In this document: one piece after another, positions 1-10,960 of the stretch
Layout: every line of letters begins with the position of its first letter
Numbering within the stretch: position 1 is the stretch's first letter
Source of the DNA: Tetranychus cinnabarinus
Lineage: Eukaryota > Arthropoda > Arachnida > Trombidiformes > Tetranychidae
Assembly (NCBI GenBank): GCA_022266195.1
Contig: WHVY01000002.1
Coordinates: 8,943,001-9,007,000 of the forward strand
Length of the DNA: 64,000 nucleotides
Direction: 5' to 3'
Made by a program: the position numbers and the translations under genes
The notes under the pieces: model-generated
What the model saw: the letters and a program-made list of their open reading frames with translations, nothing else
The model's database searches: none
Told to the model about the DNA's origin: nothing

Positions 1-696
1 CACGATGCTGGCACACCGCTTTTGGGAGAGGATGTGGTGATTCGCACGTTTCCAAGTGAAGCAAATGTGTATCATGAAAACACCGAATTAACCAAGAAAA
101 TGACCTCGGAACTGGAAAACTCTTGTGGTTCATCGAAATCATCATTTGACAAGACAGACGTCGTTATGTTAACATTGATAGAGAAGGATATTGATAATGT
201 TACTTCCAACATTATTAAATCTATTAAAGTCGATCCTCTTTCAGTTGATTTTTATCCTCACAAACTGACCATGGAACAGTTCGAAGAGCACGTTCAATAT
301 TATATACCTAGAGAAAATAGTAAATATTGTAGATCTATCTGCGATAATCTCACTAGAGATATCCAGGTAGATCCTGTGGATTACAGTTATCTTCATAGAT
401 TGTGTACTAAATCTAGTTGTCCATCTATTCTGGAAGATATTGATTATCCGAAAATGTTTGCAGAAATGGAAAAATTCATCAGATCCATGAAATATCTTCT
501 TTTAATTGGTTATTCATCGCATACATGTTCATTCAAGTGGTTGATTCATTGGACAATTCTTGAAATTGATAGGAAAACTCTTTCATTATTCCCAAAATTA
601 ACTGAAAACCATTATTTTATTGCCACTTTTATTGATACCAAGAGGAAGCAGGCAAGAACTCGAAAAATTGATGAATGCAGGATTATTTTGAATTGA
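1..696 (+). CDS. Family A secreted orphan protein, copy A1 (5'-truncated by window edge)
   Basis: The reading frame is open from base 1 to a TGA at 694-696 and encodes the last 231 residues of a protein whose full-length paralogues (A2, A3) have 286. The missing part is the signal-peptide exon and the first 15 or so residues of exon 2, left of the window. The protein is almost identical to A2 and A3, including the C-terminal block with FPKLTENHYFIATFIDT and a final ECRIILN. It has two potential N-glycosylation sites (NVT, NLT) and several conserved cysteines (CRSIC, SSCPS, TCSFKW), fitting a secreted disulfide-bonded protein. I recognise no known domain. This copy is on the plus strand whereas A2 and A3 are on the minus strand, so the local array includes an inversion. 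It looks intact as far as visible. Function unknown. Confidence 0.7.
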   Translation, partial: HDAGTPLLGEDVVIRTFPSEANVYHENTELTKKMTSELENSCGSSKSSFDKTDVVMLTLIEKDIDNVTSNIIKSIKVDPLSVDFYPHKLTMEQFEEHVQYYIPRENSKYCRSICDNLTRDIQVDPVDYSYLHRLCTKSSCPSILEDIDYPKMFAEMEKFIRSMKYLLLIGYSSHTCSFKWLIHWTILEIDRKTLSLFPKLTENHYFIATFIDTKRKQARTRKIDECRIILN

Positions 697-867
697 ACAC
701 ACAAATGAATAATTTTTCTGTTCAACTCTTGGATTCTTATATTTCACCTTTTTTGTTTATGCAATGATTCAATGAAAAATCAATCAATTATTTTGAATAT
801 GCTTCAAGAAGTTTTACTGTATTTTTGATGAAACTCCTTGAATTATTGATTCCTTAATAAACATCAG

Positions 868-1043
868 TGGTTTCCTCAATGTTATTTATCCTCCTTGGAC
901 TGAACCGAAGCCGACCCAGCAGAGATGCTTAACATTAAATCCCCAAATGTGTTGCGATCTATTATCGATCGACTTAACGAAGTAAGAGTTAAAATTACCA
1001 AATTTTGCTAAGGAAATAATAAACTGTCTGTGGATTGTGTTTA
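868..1043 (+). pseudogene. Decayed exon 2 of the small membrane-protein gene found intact at 17681-18149
   Basis: This stretch matches exon 2 of the minus-strand gene at 17681-17880: a GGFLNVIYPPWT-like start, then LNIKSPNVLRS and IIDRLNEV, and a shared stop and 3' flank. It carries a frameshift near the TEPKPTQQ region and a premature TAA after KFC. No exon 1 is visible upstream; the A1 3' flank abuts directly. It is a dead duplicate, and it shows that A genes and this small gene have been duplicated together more than once. Confidence 0.75.
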
Positions 1044-1807
1044 ATCACGAATAGTTGCAGTTTCTCGTATCTGGCCTAACCATATAAAAAAAGTCAAAAA
1101 GCGTCTTCAATGTTATCAATTTGCAAAGAATGAACCTTGATATTGAAGATTAAATTGGCCCTTAGAAAATTTATGTTTCTTCGTAATTTTACTTCTGGTG
1201 AGCTTCACTTTTCTCCTTGCCGCATCTCCTTCAGTATTTAGTTCACTGACACCATTTCTCATTTTTTAAATTTTTCTTGGAAGTTCAAAATGTCATTGAA
1301 ATAAGCACCCAATTAAACGCACAATTTATCCGTAGATTAACTGATCAAGATAATTTTGGAAATCGAAGCTGTCCGAAAAACTTAGAAGTTAAAAGAAATT
1401 TAGACTGACATTTCAATACATTGCAATCTTTCTTTTTATCACAAGAAATGGATATTTTCAGTTCACTTGAAAAAATCACCAAAAATCAAATCCAACTTTG
1501 CAATATAACATAAAAACTAAGTCTTAAAGGCACCAAAAGTTTGAATATTTTCTTCAACAAGTATTGATGATGGTCCATGATCATTTTAATGAAAAGATGT
1601 CAATTTATTTCTATTCAAGCCAAGTCTTCTCATAACAAATTTTTTTTATTGATGATGAACGAAAAGAACTCGGTTTAAACAGGCTTTTTCTTATCAAGTG
1701 ATTTTTAGAAATGAATTGAATTTGAACAGCTTATACACATAACGGCCATTTAGGAGTTGTGAAATTTTTTCCTATCAAAGTTTGCCGGCAATTAAAAATT
1801 GGTAAGG
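1044..1807. other. Intergenic, nothing recognised
   Basis: AT-rich sequence between the exon remnant and the 3' end of the ZNF706-like gene. Its right end should contain the 3' UTR of that minus-strand gene. I see no open frame with coding character, repeat or RNA gene. Confidence 0.5.
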
Positions 1808-2113
1808 TTAACTAGCCACATCTTGAAGTTCAGCAGGCATAGGTGCTTTTGGATGTTTATTTTCAAAATGTTGCTTGTAGGTCTTGGGATCTGGCATCTG
1901 AGACTGTTAGATAAATAGATTGAAATAGATGGCAATTAGAATTCGACAGGTGAAGATTAAAACAGCATCTGAACTTACCTTACAAACAGCACAAGTGAAA
2001 ACAAGAGCCTTTTGAGCAGCAGTTTTTTGATCATGTCCCTGTTGACGTTTCAATTCCTGAGCCTTTTTAGCAGCTTTTTGTTGTGATTGAATTTTCTGTT
2101 GTCCTCTAGCCAT
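1808..2113 (-). CDS. ZNF706: ZNF706-like small C2H2 zinc finger protein
   Basis: Two exons: 1979-2113 and 1808-1903. The donor is TGTAAG|GTAAGT and the acceptor CTAACAG|TCTCAG. The 76-residue product has the same length as the vertebrate ZNF706 protein and the same layout: MARGQQKIQSQQK start, a Gln/Lys/Ala-rich basic N-terminal half, then one zinc finger with Cys41, Cys44, His57 and His62 (CAVCKSQMPDPKTYKQHF), and a PAELQDVAS end. The first ATG of the longer open frame lies seven codons upstream; the MARG start is chosen because it matches the family. ZNF706 is a conserved small nuclear/cytosolic protein reported to affect pluripotency and translation in vertebrates; its role in arthropods is poorly known. 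Confidence 0.95.
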
Positions 2114-2738
2114 TTTGATGATCGATTCTGGCAATAATTGACAATAATTTATAATAAAGATTTAAAACAAAAGAAAGAAACACGACTCAATGTAAACCAC
2201 GTTTAAATAACAACAGAAACACAAGAAAATGGGTTTTCTAGATCTTTAGTTTCAACATCTATTTTCAGAAAGAAGAAAAAAGCAGTAGAATACTGCTGAG
2301 GGTGCGCAAAAACTGTCATGTGATGTTTGTTTTGTTTCGCATTTTATTCAAATTTTCAACATGTAACCAAGTTTTGTTAAATTTTATGCTAATCATAAAT
2401 TAAATTGTTCAAAATTGACTAAAGGGTGTATGTGTAGTGAATTTATATGCATGGAATGAATATATTTTAACGGCCGAATGTGGTTTTGAGTTCTTAAATC
2501 CTTGTTACTGAATTAGCACGCGAATGTAGTTATGATTACTGTGATTGTAGATTGTGATTATGTGATAAATTATCAATGATATTAATTAATTAGTACTCGA
2601 AAAGGGCTGCTTTTTTTGTTAAATGAGTAATTGATAAATTGAATAATGAATGAAAGTAAATTTTCATGTTGGAGACTTTGTGAAATTTAATGGCAGTTAA
2701 TATCCTCATGTTTTTATACCAATCAACCAAAAACGGTA
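2114..2738. other. Intergenic between ZNF706-like and Spätzle-like genes
   Basis: Contains the upstream region of the ZNF706-like gene and the 3' UTR of the Spätzle-like gene, both on the minus strand. It is very AT-rich and I see no coding signal or repeat. Confidence 0.5.
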
Positions 2739-4422
2739 TTAATTATTGATTTCACGGTAAATTTGACAAGCACAGCAAGAAGGAACAAAGAAATTATCTG
2801 TTGATGTCGTTTGTCCATTTATATCCAATGCCAATAGCTTTTTCTTTATGTATTTCTGTTTACATCTTGTTTTATAACCAAAAGGAAGGGAAATCGATGA
2901 TGAACACGAACTTCCAGCTTGTCTGAAAAAGAAAAGGAAATAAAATCTGATTAATCAAATGAAATGGTATAATCATCATCTAATCAAACAAGTCGAAGGA
3001 TGTTTTGTGTAAACATTTCCTAGCTTTTAGTATTAATGAATATTCCACTTCATTGTGAATGATTCAAATAAGTAAAGTCCAATTGCGAGTAGCTTTGGGA
3101 ATGGAAAAATATTAAACCTAATTCAGGTTGAGAAACGAAAGTTCATCATTCACCTGCTGATAGACTTTAACATCAACAATTATGGAATTTATCTAAAAGC
3201 TTAGCTTTTTACCTTCTTTTCCCTTAAAATTGCTAACAGAAATTTCCTGATGAATTATATTTTGATAATAATAAATTGTAGAAAATAGATTTTAAAACAG
3301 TGACTAATAGCTGGATAACTTACAAGCAAACCTCTACTTTGATTATTTGTTTTAAACGAGAATCTCTATCACCAAGATTAACAATGTATTTCCATTCAGA
3401 TTTGTCATTTAATGCAGCTCTCGGAGTAATATACATTGATTTAGTTGCACAAATCTCCTCTCCAAGATCATCGTCAGGTGGATCCAATTTTCTACGAGTC
3501 CGATTAACTTTCGTACTATTGGCATTATTGGCGTTAGTATTTGTTAACACTTTAGTTAATGATGAAGATGTTGAAGGTAATGGTAATGATAAAGGAGAAG
3601 GTGATGATGTAGGAGTAGATGATAGTAATGGTGAAGATCCTAGCCAGGCGGATGTATTGACAGTACTAGTTAAAGCACCAATTGATGGGTTATCATTTAC
3701 TTGCTGTAAACCATCATTAACACTCTGCCAAGCATCTAGAATTTGTTTTGGCAAGGAACTTGATCCAACAGATCGACGGTCATTGCTATTGGAGTTTAAT
3801 TTTATCTTTCCTGATCCTCGGGTATCATTTTTCTTCAACCCTGTTGTAATAAAAGAAGATGAAAAACTACAATTAATACGTGTTTGAACCATCATTGAAA
3901 ACAACAAAAGAGAAAGAAAATGTTTACTTACCTTTTGGGTTGCTTTTCAAAACTGGTGGATCTTTTAATATGGGTTGTTGATCATTTGAGGATTCATCTG
4001 AAAATATACTTGTGAAGTTGAAATTAACTGAATTGGTTGATTTAATAATGTCCAAAATTTGTTCACTGTTGAGAATTATAATCAAATGTAAAATGAAAAT
4101 GAAAGAAAACAAAAATGGCGTCAGTTTAGTTGCAAGGATCAGAGTGAGACAAAAGGATGATTAACGAGGACAAAAGTGTTACTCACAGTGGATAATGATC
4201 AACATCTTTACACAATGTTTTACCAACTTCGGGACAATTTTGGGGACTAGGAGGGTGAATCTTGCTTGTAATTAAATTGGCTGGTAATTTGTAATCAGAA
4301 TAGAAATAAGTTTCATCAGGATATGGTGGGGACTTCCAATAATCTTTTGAATAAGGTTTACTTTCATATAAGTCAATCAAAGGGATAACAAATACCAGGT
4401 AACTGATTAACAATAAGATTTT
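2739..4422 (-). CDS. Spätzle-family cystine-knot cytokine (first exon not located)
   Basis: Four exons in transcript order: 4187-4422, 3932-4065, 3324-3840 and 2739-2922, joined in frame at GT-AG sites. Spätzle proteins are secreted proproteins whose cleaved C-terminal cystine knot activates Toll receptors. The visible N-terminus is a hydrophobic signal-like run (KILLLISYLVFVIPLIDLYES), followed by the CPEVGKTLCKDVDHYPLEQI block typical of the prodomain. A Ser/Thr/Pro-rich linker leads to NRTRRK, a furin-type site. The knot follows: EEICATKSMYITPRAALN, EWKYIVNL, IIKVEVC, PFGYKTRCKQKYIKKKLLAL and a final FFVPSCCACQI. There is no in-frame ATG in the first visible exon; it appears to begin after a TCTAG acceptor near 4423, so the start codon should lie on an upstream exon between 4423 and about 7000. 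Which Spätzle paralogue group it belongs to is not settled here. Confidence 0.9.
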
Positions 4423-7400
4423 CTAGACATTTTATGGACAAAAAGAGACAATATAATGAGTTATTAGTAATAAATTTTGCTTCAGATCTCAATTGATCAT
4501 AAGAATAAAAGCGCTGACAATGTTTTAAAAATATACAATCCGAAGCATCAATTTATCTAAATTTTTAAGAGCTGATTCCATTGAGTAAAGCAGTCATTTC
4601 TGGGTAAACCTGGGTCAAGAGACAAGATTGCTAAGTTTCTACCCAATATTTACATTGCAATTTAAAATTTTCAATGATCTTTCAAATGAATTCATATCGT
4701 CAATCATTTACACCTTTTGGTGCAATCTACAAGGCCAATTCAAGTGTTGCTCATCTGCGATGAAGTTCACCTAAAATCAGTTTTTTTGTCAAATCTATTC
4801 CAGCTCAAGGTTAAAATTAGATAGCAAAACCAGTCAATTGAAGCGATTTGAGTAGCAGAAACAAAAATCGCCATAAAACAAAACAATGATGAAACCAGAT
4901 TAATCTATCATTGCGGCATGAACAGTTTATCAATTGAAACTAAACTTGAACCAAATGCTTCGATTAAACTCCCTAACAATGAAAAATTGCAATCATAAAT
5001 AATTTACAATCACCTCTCAATATAAATATGAAAACAATTGGTAACAAAAAGACACTAACTTACCATATTATGGATTCAAAGCAGAGCTCCTTTATAATAA
5101 TCCAAATATCCAAAATGATTAAAACAGCCACTTCATTTGATGGCTATCAGATCATTTTTACCGTTGATTATAAATTAGTCGCCAAGTTCAAATGTCTTAC
5201 GATGGTACAGAATAAAATCAATTATGTTGGCCTAGGAGTTAGTTTAAGATCCAATTTGAAACAAGTGTAAATTTTGAACAAAGATTATCAACTTGAGATC
5301 ATTGTTTATAGTCTAATCTGTGGCTCTGAGATCGCTGAAGCTAACTAAACTTGTTAACCCAAAATATTAATTGTAGGAGACTAACAATTGAAATTGCTTG
5401 AAAGCGAGAAAGATTGAAAGATTAAGTATGAGACAAGATCAAGAGCAAGCAATGAATACGTGAAAAAAGACTGAAATAGTTACTCAAAAATTATAACCGG
5501 ATCTTAGGATAGATTGTTACGAGCTCTGAAATTCACTCATCCATTTGATCCAAGGTATATAGTGACAATTACTCGTAATCATGATGTTTAATTCAAGGAG
5601 ATTTACAATTTAAGTGAAATACAGAGCAAGAAAGAGAGGTAAACAAGAGCTTGAATATAAACTAAAAAACAAAATTAAGTGAGGCCATTAAATGGGACAA
5701 TTTAAAGATTGTAAGATGAATCTTAATGCCAAATGACCTTCCATCTCTGGCCCAAGGCTTTTATTTTTAACTGATTGCACACAAAATAAACGTAGGATTG
5801 TCTATTAACCTTTACCAAAATAAGCATCAAATTATCGTAATATTGGGTTAATTTTGGTAACAGGTGAATATTTATAACCTAAAACTATGACTTTATAAAT
5901 AGCGGACATAAAGATATTATTGATCATCTATTCATAAGTCATAACAATACTTATGTAAACGATTCACTTGAGTATAATGCCAGTTAGGACTTGTTTCATT
6001 AATTTTGTTCATTTTTAACGCATTCTAACGATTGTAAGAACAATTGTCACTAATTAGTTGGTATTGTTTGAATTATTATTCACTTGAAGATATGATTGAA
6101 TAATTTGGAAGCAAAGTTCAAATGCAACACTCCATAAGAACAGGTAAATGGCTCCATTAGCTTGGATAAAATGTTAAACAAATCATTAATATCGGCCTTT
6201 CTAATGCATTATCATATATTATGTAAATTAATCTTCTAAGTCTTTCGATTTCATTGAAAAAATTCTTTAATTGCATTCATCGCAATTACAATTAGTTGTC
6301 AAGCTTGGTGTAAGATTCACGTTTAACTTAAAGTTATTCATACAAAGATATTACTTTCACAGACCAAGTCATTGCTATCAACTATTGGACATAAACCATT
6401 TTCACTGGTTTAGCTTAATATTCATTATAAATTCAATTCTTTTGCCTATTCAGATTATTCTACAGGCTTGGAAATATTATATCCATAGTTTATCGTGAAT
6501 CTGTTGAGTTCAGTTTGTTCAAATAAATTAACTGATTGCTTTCAAATGCATAAAACAATTTTAATTTGATAGACTTGGATAACTAATTTTGATGTAACAA
6601 ACAATCGACTCAAGGTCTGACGAATCCCGACAAAATTGTTGTGTTGATTATAGTGATTGGTGATGATTGATAAAAATATTATTTAGTCCTTCCTTGATTG
6701 TCTCTGCATTGACAATCCAGACTCAAAGATTTCAGATTTATCAGTGAATTGTAATTTTAATTTGATGATTGTTTGATATTGTCCTACTCTTGAAAATGAT
6801 CGAACGAGCAATCAGTAAAATTAGATTGTCAATGATGTAATTATTTAGAATAAATGAAATGTAAACCACTTGATGATGGAAACTTGTATTTTCAATACTT
6901 GAGAAATGAAAATCTTACGGGGAAAAAATGAATCCATTGAATCAATAGAGAAGAAATTTGAAAAATGAATGATCAATATCGGAATTATGAAAGCTTTTTA
7001 ATCACCAGTCAACAATAATCTTAATATTAAGGTCAATCAATGGTTACCAAGTATTTGTAATCAATAAGGTAAATAGGTGTTTTGACAGGTTTGGGAAACA
7101 ATTTTTATCTAGATCCAATGACACTTGTTGAAAAGTAGAGTAAAATATAAGGACTTGAGAGTTTCATTTGACGATCATAACAGTAATTATAAAAACAAGT
7201 GATTGTTTATGTTGATTGTGCGCTCAATTTGTTCAAATAAAGCTTTTTTTTCCATGAAGATAAAGTAGGAAGGAAGCGAGACAGAAAAGATCGTCTGAAG
7301 ATTTTCTTATATAATAGTGATATCAAAAAAACAATCATGAAGTTAATATTAAGAATAAATGAGAAGTTATTGCCAGATTATTGAATAGAAAGGGAAGAGA

Positions 7401-7499
7401 AAGGGAAAAGGAAAGGGAAGAAAATGAGAGGACAAAGCAAAGTTAAGTTTGTCATGGTTTGTGCTAAATCGATTGGATTGGTATCAATCTGTAGATAAA
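4423..7499. other. Intergenic; expected to hold the 5' exon and promoter of the Spätzle-like gene
   Basis: About 3 kb of AT-rich DNA. Open frames at 5028-5270 and 6271-6498 are short, low in complexity and have no family resemblance, so I do not call them. A purine-rich run (GGGAAGAGAAAGGG type) lies near 7390-7425. The missing 5' exon of the Spätzle-like gene should be here but I could not pick it out. Confidence 0.4.
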
Positions 7500-10400
7500 T
7501 TAATGAGTGGTTTCATTTGTTGGGATAGTTATGTTGACAACAGATTCAGGAGTGGCTGTTGTTGGACTGGATGGTGCAGCTGATGGTGAAGCTGATGGTG
7601 AAGGTGTTGATGTTTCCAGGTTGGCCATTTTATTCATTTGACCCATAAATAGGTTAACTCCGGTCAGCTTGTCTCGAATCATGAACAAGAATGGTCGATC
7701 AGCGACAAAATCTTCTGCTGGGAAGTAGCTCATTCGAAGAACGGTAACAATCAGGGTTGCCGCTGCAGCGACTGAACCTTCCTCATCAACTTCTAGGAGA
7801 GCCTTCTGAATCGATTGGGATACTTTTAATTCTGATTTTTCAGCAATGTTGGGAAGTTGAGCAAGATCACCAAATGGAAGGTCCATTCCCATGCGTGGTA
7901 AAATTTCATGCAACTTGTGAGTGTCCTCTAGTTTAAACTTGGGAATACTTAAAGCACGCAGTTTCGTTTGACTCATTGAGCTCAAAAGGTTGTCCAGTTC
8001 AGTTGCGTTCAATGTTGGTACCAAGTTGGCAAGGGTGTTGGACTCAGTTGGCATAATGAAGATCATGCTTATATTTCCAATGTATGGAAGCTCAACAACC
8101 TGTTAATGGAAAGCAAAAAAAGTATATTTTAGTAAAATCATTCAATGATACAATGAAATTAAAAAGGCCTGAAGGCGATAGCTCAACGACACCAAAATGA
8201 TTAAATGATGAAAATTGATGAATCTAGGAAGCAACCAGGAAACTTTGATCCTAATCTTTGTCTCGCTAATAATTAAACACAGTTCAACCCATGATACAAG
8301 AAAATCTTAACTACCAATACATTAATCATTGGCAAAAAGGTTTAGCAAGTTTTTGATGAATAAAGTCTGCTTATGTCATAAGATTGAACTAAACTGGAAA
8401 AAGTGAAAACAAAGGCTTAATTTGTAACAGATTTCATCGGCAAATTATCGATTAGATGATACAAGCTTAAGAAAAGATAAACATTTACTATTAATATTCA
8501 CATTTAGATGAAATATTATATTTTGAACGGATTTCCCTAGATGTAACCTTCATGGTTATTTTTTTGCCATTTTGTTCACCAGTGATTCAATTATTTGCTT
8601 ACTGCTACTGTCAATATCAACAATGAGTGGAAGTGAAGACAATACATATTTTTATTAGTAAATTGTTTTTCTTGAGAATTTTTTATATCTCATCTTTATG
8701 ATTGAAAAATATTGAAACAAGATAAAGGCGTCAATGATGAGCTGTCGTCTTATTGTTGATTGATGCATACAAATATTGACTTCACATGGTGAAAACAAAG
8801 CATTGAATTGAAAACTTTGAATGGACAATCGAAAAAATTCAAGATTTAATCAAGAATTAAATGATTCAACTAATCTATGAACAATCAGTTTTCTGTAAAG
8901 GGTGGAGTTGACGGAAATCATGCAAAAAATGATGTAAACTATTAATGATTTACATGAGTTTCCCAGATTACTTTGTCTAAATGGAAATATTAACAATTTT
9001 AACAAAACTGAGCATTTCAATTGTTTTTGAAACTTTAAAGTAGAAACAGATGAATCACATCACTGTGAAGGGATTGAAAGAGTCAGGTAAACAGAAACTA
9101 TTCAGTCCTTGAGGATATTTTCTCGTTTTTTTATCAATCATGAAAACAGCTTCTTTCAAATCAATTACACTGAGAAACAAATCACTAGCCATGATGATAG
9201 AAAACTAGTTTAAAAAAACCAGCATGATAATGAAGGGAATAATGGAGGGACAGGTTCGAAGTGAGTGATAAATGAAACAACGAACAAGCTAATATATCAA
9301 GATCAACAGATTCATGATTAAATTCATGATTAACAATATTACAAAAAATATCATTGAGCAATTGCCTGAAAGTTAATCAATCATTTCAGAGTCTACGAGT
9401 GAATTTTGTTTCGTTTTATTACCTCTTTACTAGCAAACTGTAGTTTGTAATAAAGAGAATCATTTTTAAAGATTTAAGTGTTTTCCTATCAAATTATGAA
9501 ATTAGATTTACCTTGACTTTCTTGTCTGAATTATGTACGAAATTGAATCTTTTGTCTCGTAAAGTCATCATTTTGACCTTACTTAAAGTACCGTCACCAT
9601 TGGTAAATGTATCATCAATTGTGAGTCCTTTGGGGAAAGGTTCTTCCCATCGTCCTTTGAAATATAAGGTGTTAACAAGAATCAAAATGGTTGCTTCGTC
9701 TGGTGGATTTGTTAGTATTTTGTTGATTTTATTCTTGGTTTTCTCAGAGATCCATGAATTGAGCTTGTCCATAACAGCGGTTCCATTGGAGAAATCTTCA
9801 TTGGTTGCTTGGGCGAAATAATTGGTCATTAAACTCTGGGCAAATGCTTCCTTGAGTTTAGCGTTTTTGTTGACCATAGCCAAATTGCCCATGGCCAAAG
9901 AAAAGTTACGATCACTTGTGCCATCTTCAACCAATTTGTAAGCCTCAAGAAGCTAATGGGAATGAGTAAAATGAAGAAAAAAATTCTTAAGTAATGATAA
10001 AACTGTCAATCGTTTGAGGAAAAAGCGCGGCTTTGCGAGTTCATTGAAATGATGCAAATACGTATAATGAAAGTCAATAGAAAGAAATGAAACGAGGATT
10101 TAAGGACAATGGACTCGACATAAAAGTTCAACAATGATTATTGTTGATAGAATCAAAGAAAGAAAGAAGCATTATTTTCCAATTCAATATACGCTATACA
10201 CAGAAATACAAAATATCAATTGAATGCTTTGTTTATTTAGCTCAGTAAAAAAGCAGCAATTAAACCTAATTTACCTGATAATTTGTAAACCAAATTATAC
10301 CAAATCAGTCTAAATCTTCACGAACAAACATTTGATTGTTGGAGAGAGGAGTTTGAAGTAAAATTGATTTGACCGAAAAATAATTTGGTTAAATGCCAGA

Positions 10401-10877
10401 TTACAAGTTAGTGACAAAGCAAAGCAATTAAAGAACAAAATAAAATAGCAATCAATTAAGCTACAAATTACTTTTCAACTAACTATCAACTAATGAAATC
10501 ATTTGGTAAAACCTAGGAAAATAAAAAACAAAACAGTTTTAATTAGCGCTTACTTTTTTGCTTGCTTTAGAAATATCAGATGTTTGATTACCAATGGAGG
10601 ATAATTGGAGAACAGTCTTAATTTGCTGTTCAGTTTCACCAGTAGCACCTTCCAAAAGCATTCCATAGGCAATAATAGCACTTAGCGGCGAGAATAGTAC
10701 ATTCTTTGGACTGCCATTCGAGTTAATTTGTTCCAAGAAACGAAGTCCGAAATCATTGCTGGGACCACTTAGTTCAGACATGACGAGGTTTGGTGACGAT
10801 GAGTTGGACATTATTTCCGAATTGGAATATTGTAGACTCACCAAGCTGAAAATTACTAAACTGAAAATGAAAGTCAT
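7500..10877 (-). CDS. Secreted inhibitory serpin with mucin-like C-terminal tail
   Basis: Three phase-0 exons (10554-10877, 9512-9952, 7500-8099) give 454 residues. The start at 10877 gives a signal peptide (MTFIFSLVIFSLVSLQ); an ATG at 10934 lies too close to the TATA-predicted start site. Serpin landmarks: NVLFSPLSAIIAYGMLLEGA, TLYFKGRWEEPF, the hinge EEGSVAAAAT, then a reactive loop reading LIVTVLRMS, and DRPFLFMIRDKLTGVNLFMGQ. The Gly/Ser/Ala-rich hinge predicts an inhibitory serpin. Counting 17 residues from the hinge glutamate puts P1 at Arg377, predicting trypsin-like targets. The protein runs 38 residues beyond the usual serpin end, with a Ser/Thr/Pro-rich tail and two N-glycosylation sites (NIT, NET). 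Introns are 1.4 and 0.6 kb. A role in extracellular protease control (immunity, haemolymph or saliva) is inferred. Confidence 0.92.
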
Positions 10878-10953
10878 CCTTGAAAACACTTGATGTTTAC
10901 AGTAACCATCTACTACATAACAATTTTCAGTCAATCATCGACATTTATAAACG

Positions 10954-10960
10954 TTTTATA
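10954..10960 (-). promoter_or_regulatory. Probable TATA box of the serpin gene
   Basis: On the minus strand the sequence reads TATAAAA about 80 bases before the chosen serpin ATG. Initiation 25-30 bases downstream would fall near 10927, which argues against translation starting at the ATG at 10934. Confidence 0.5.

Noticed and set aside
3300..3887. 195-codon plus-strand frame overlapping the Spätzle-like exon
   Set aside because: It is the antisense shadow of the Spätzle coding exon, which has clear family motifs and splice sites.
5028..5270. 80-codon plus-strand frame upstream of the Spätzle-like gene
   Set aside because: No homology features and no signal of coding bias.
7385..7430. Purine-rich GGGAAGAGAAAGGG run as a possible regulatory element
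   Set aside because: Simple-sequence run at the serpin 3' end with no further support.
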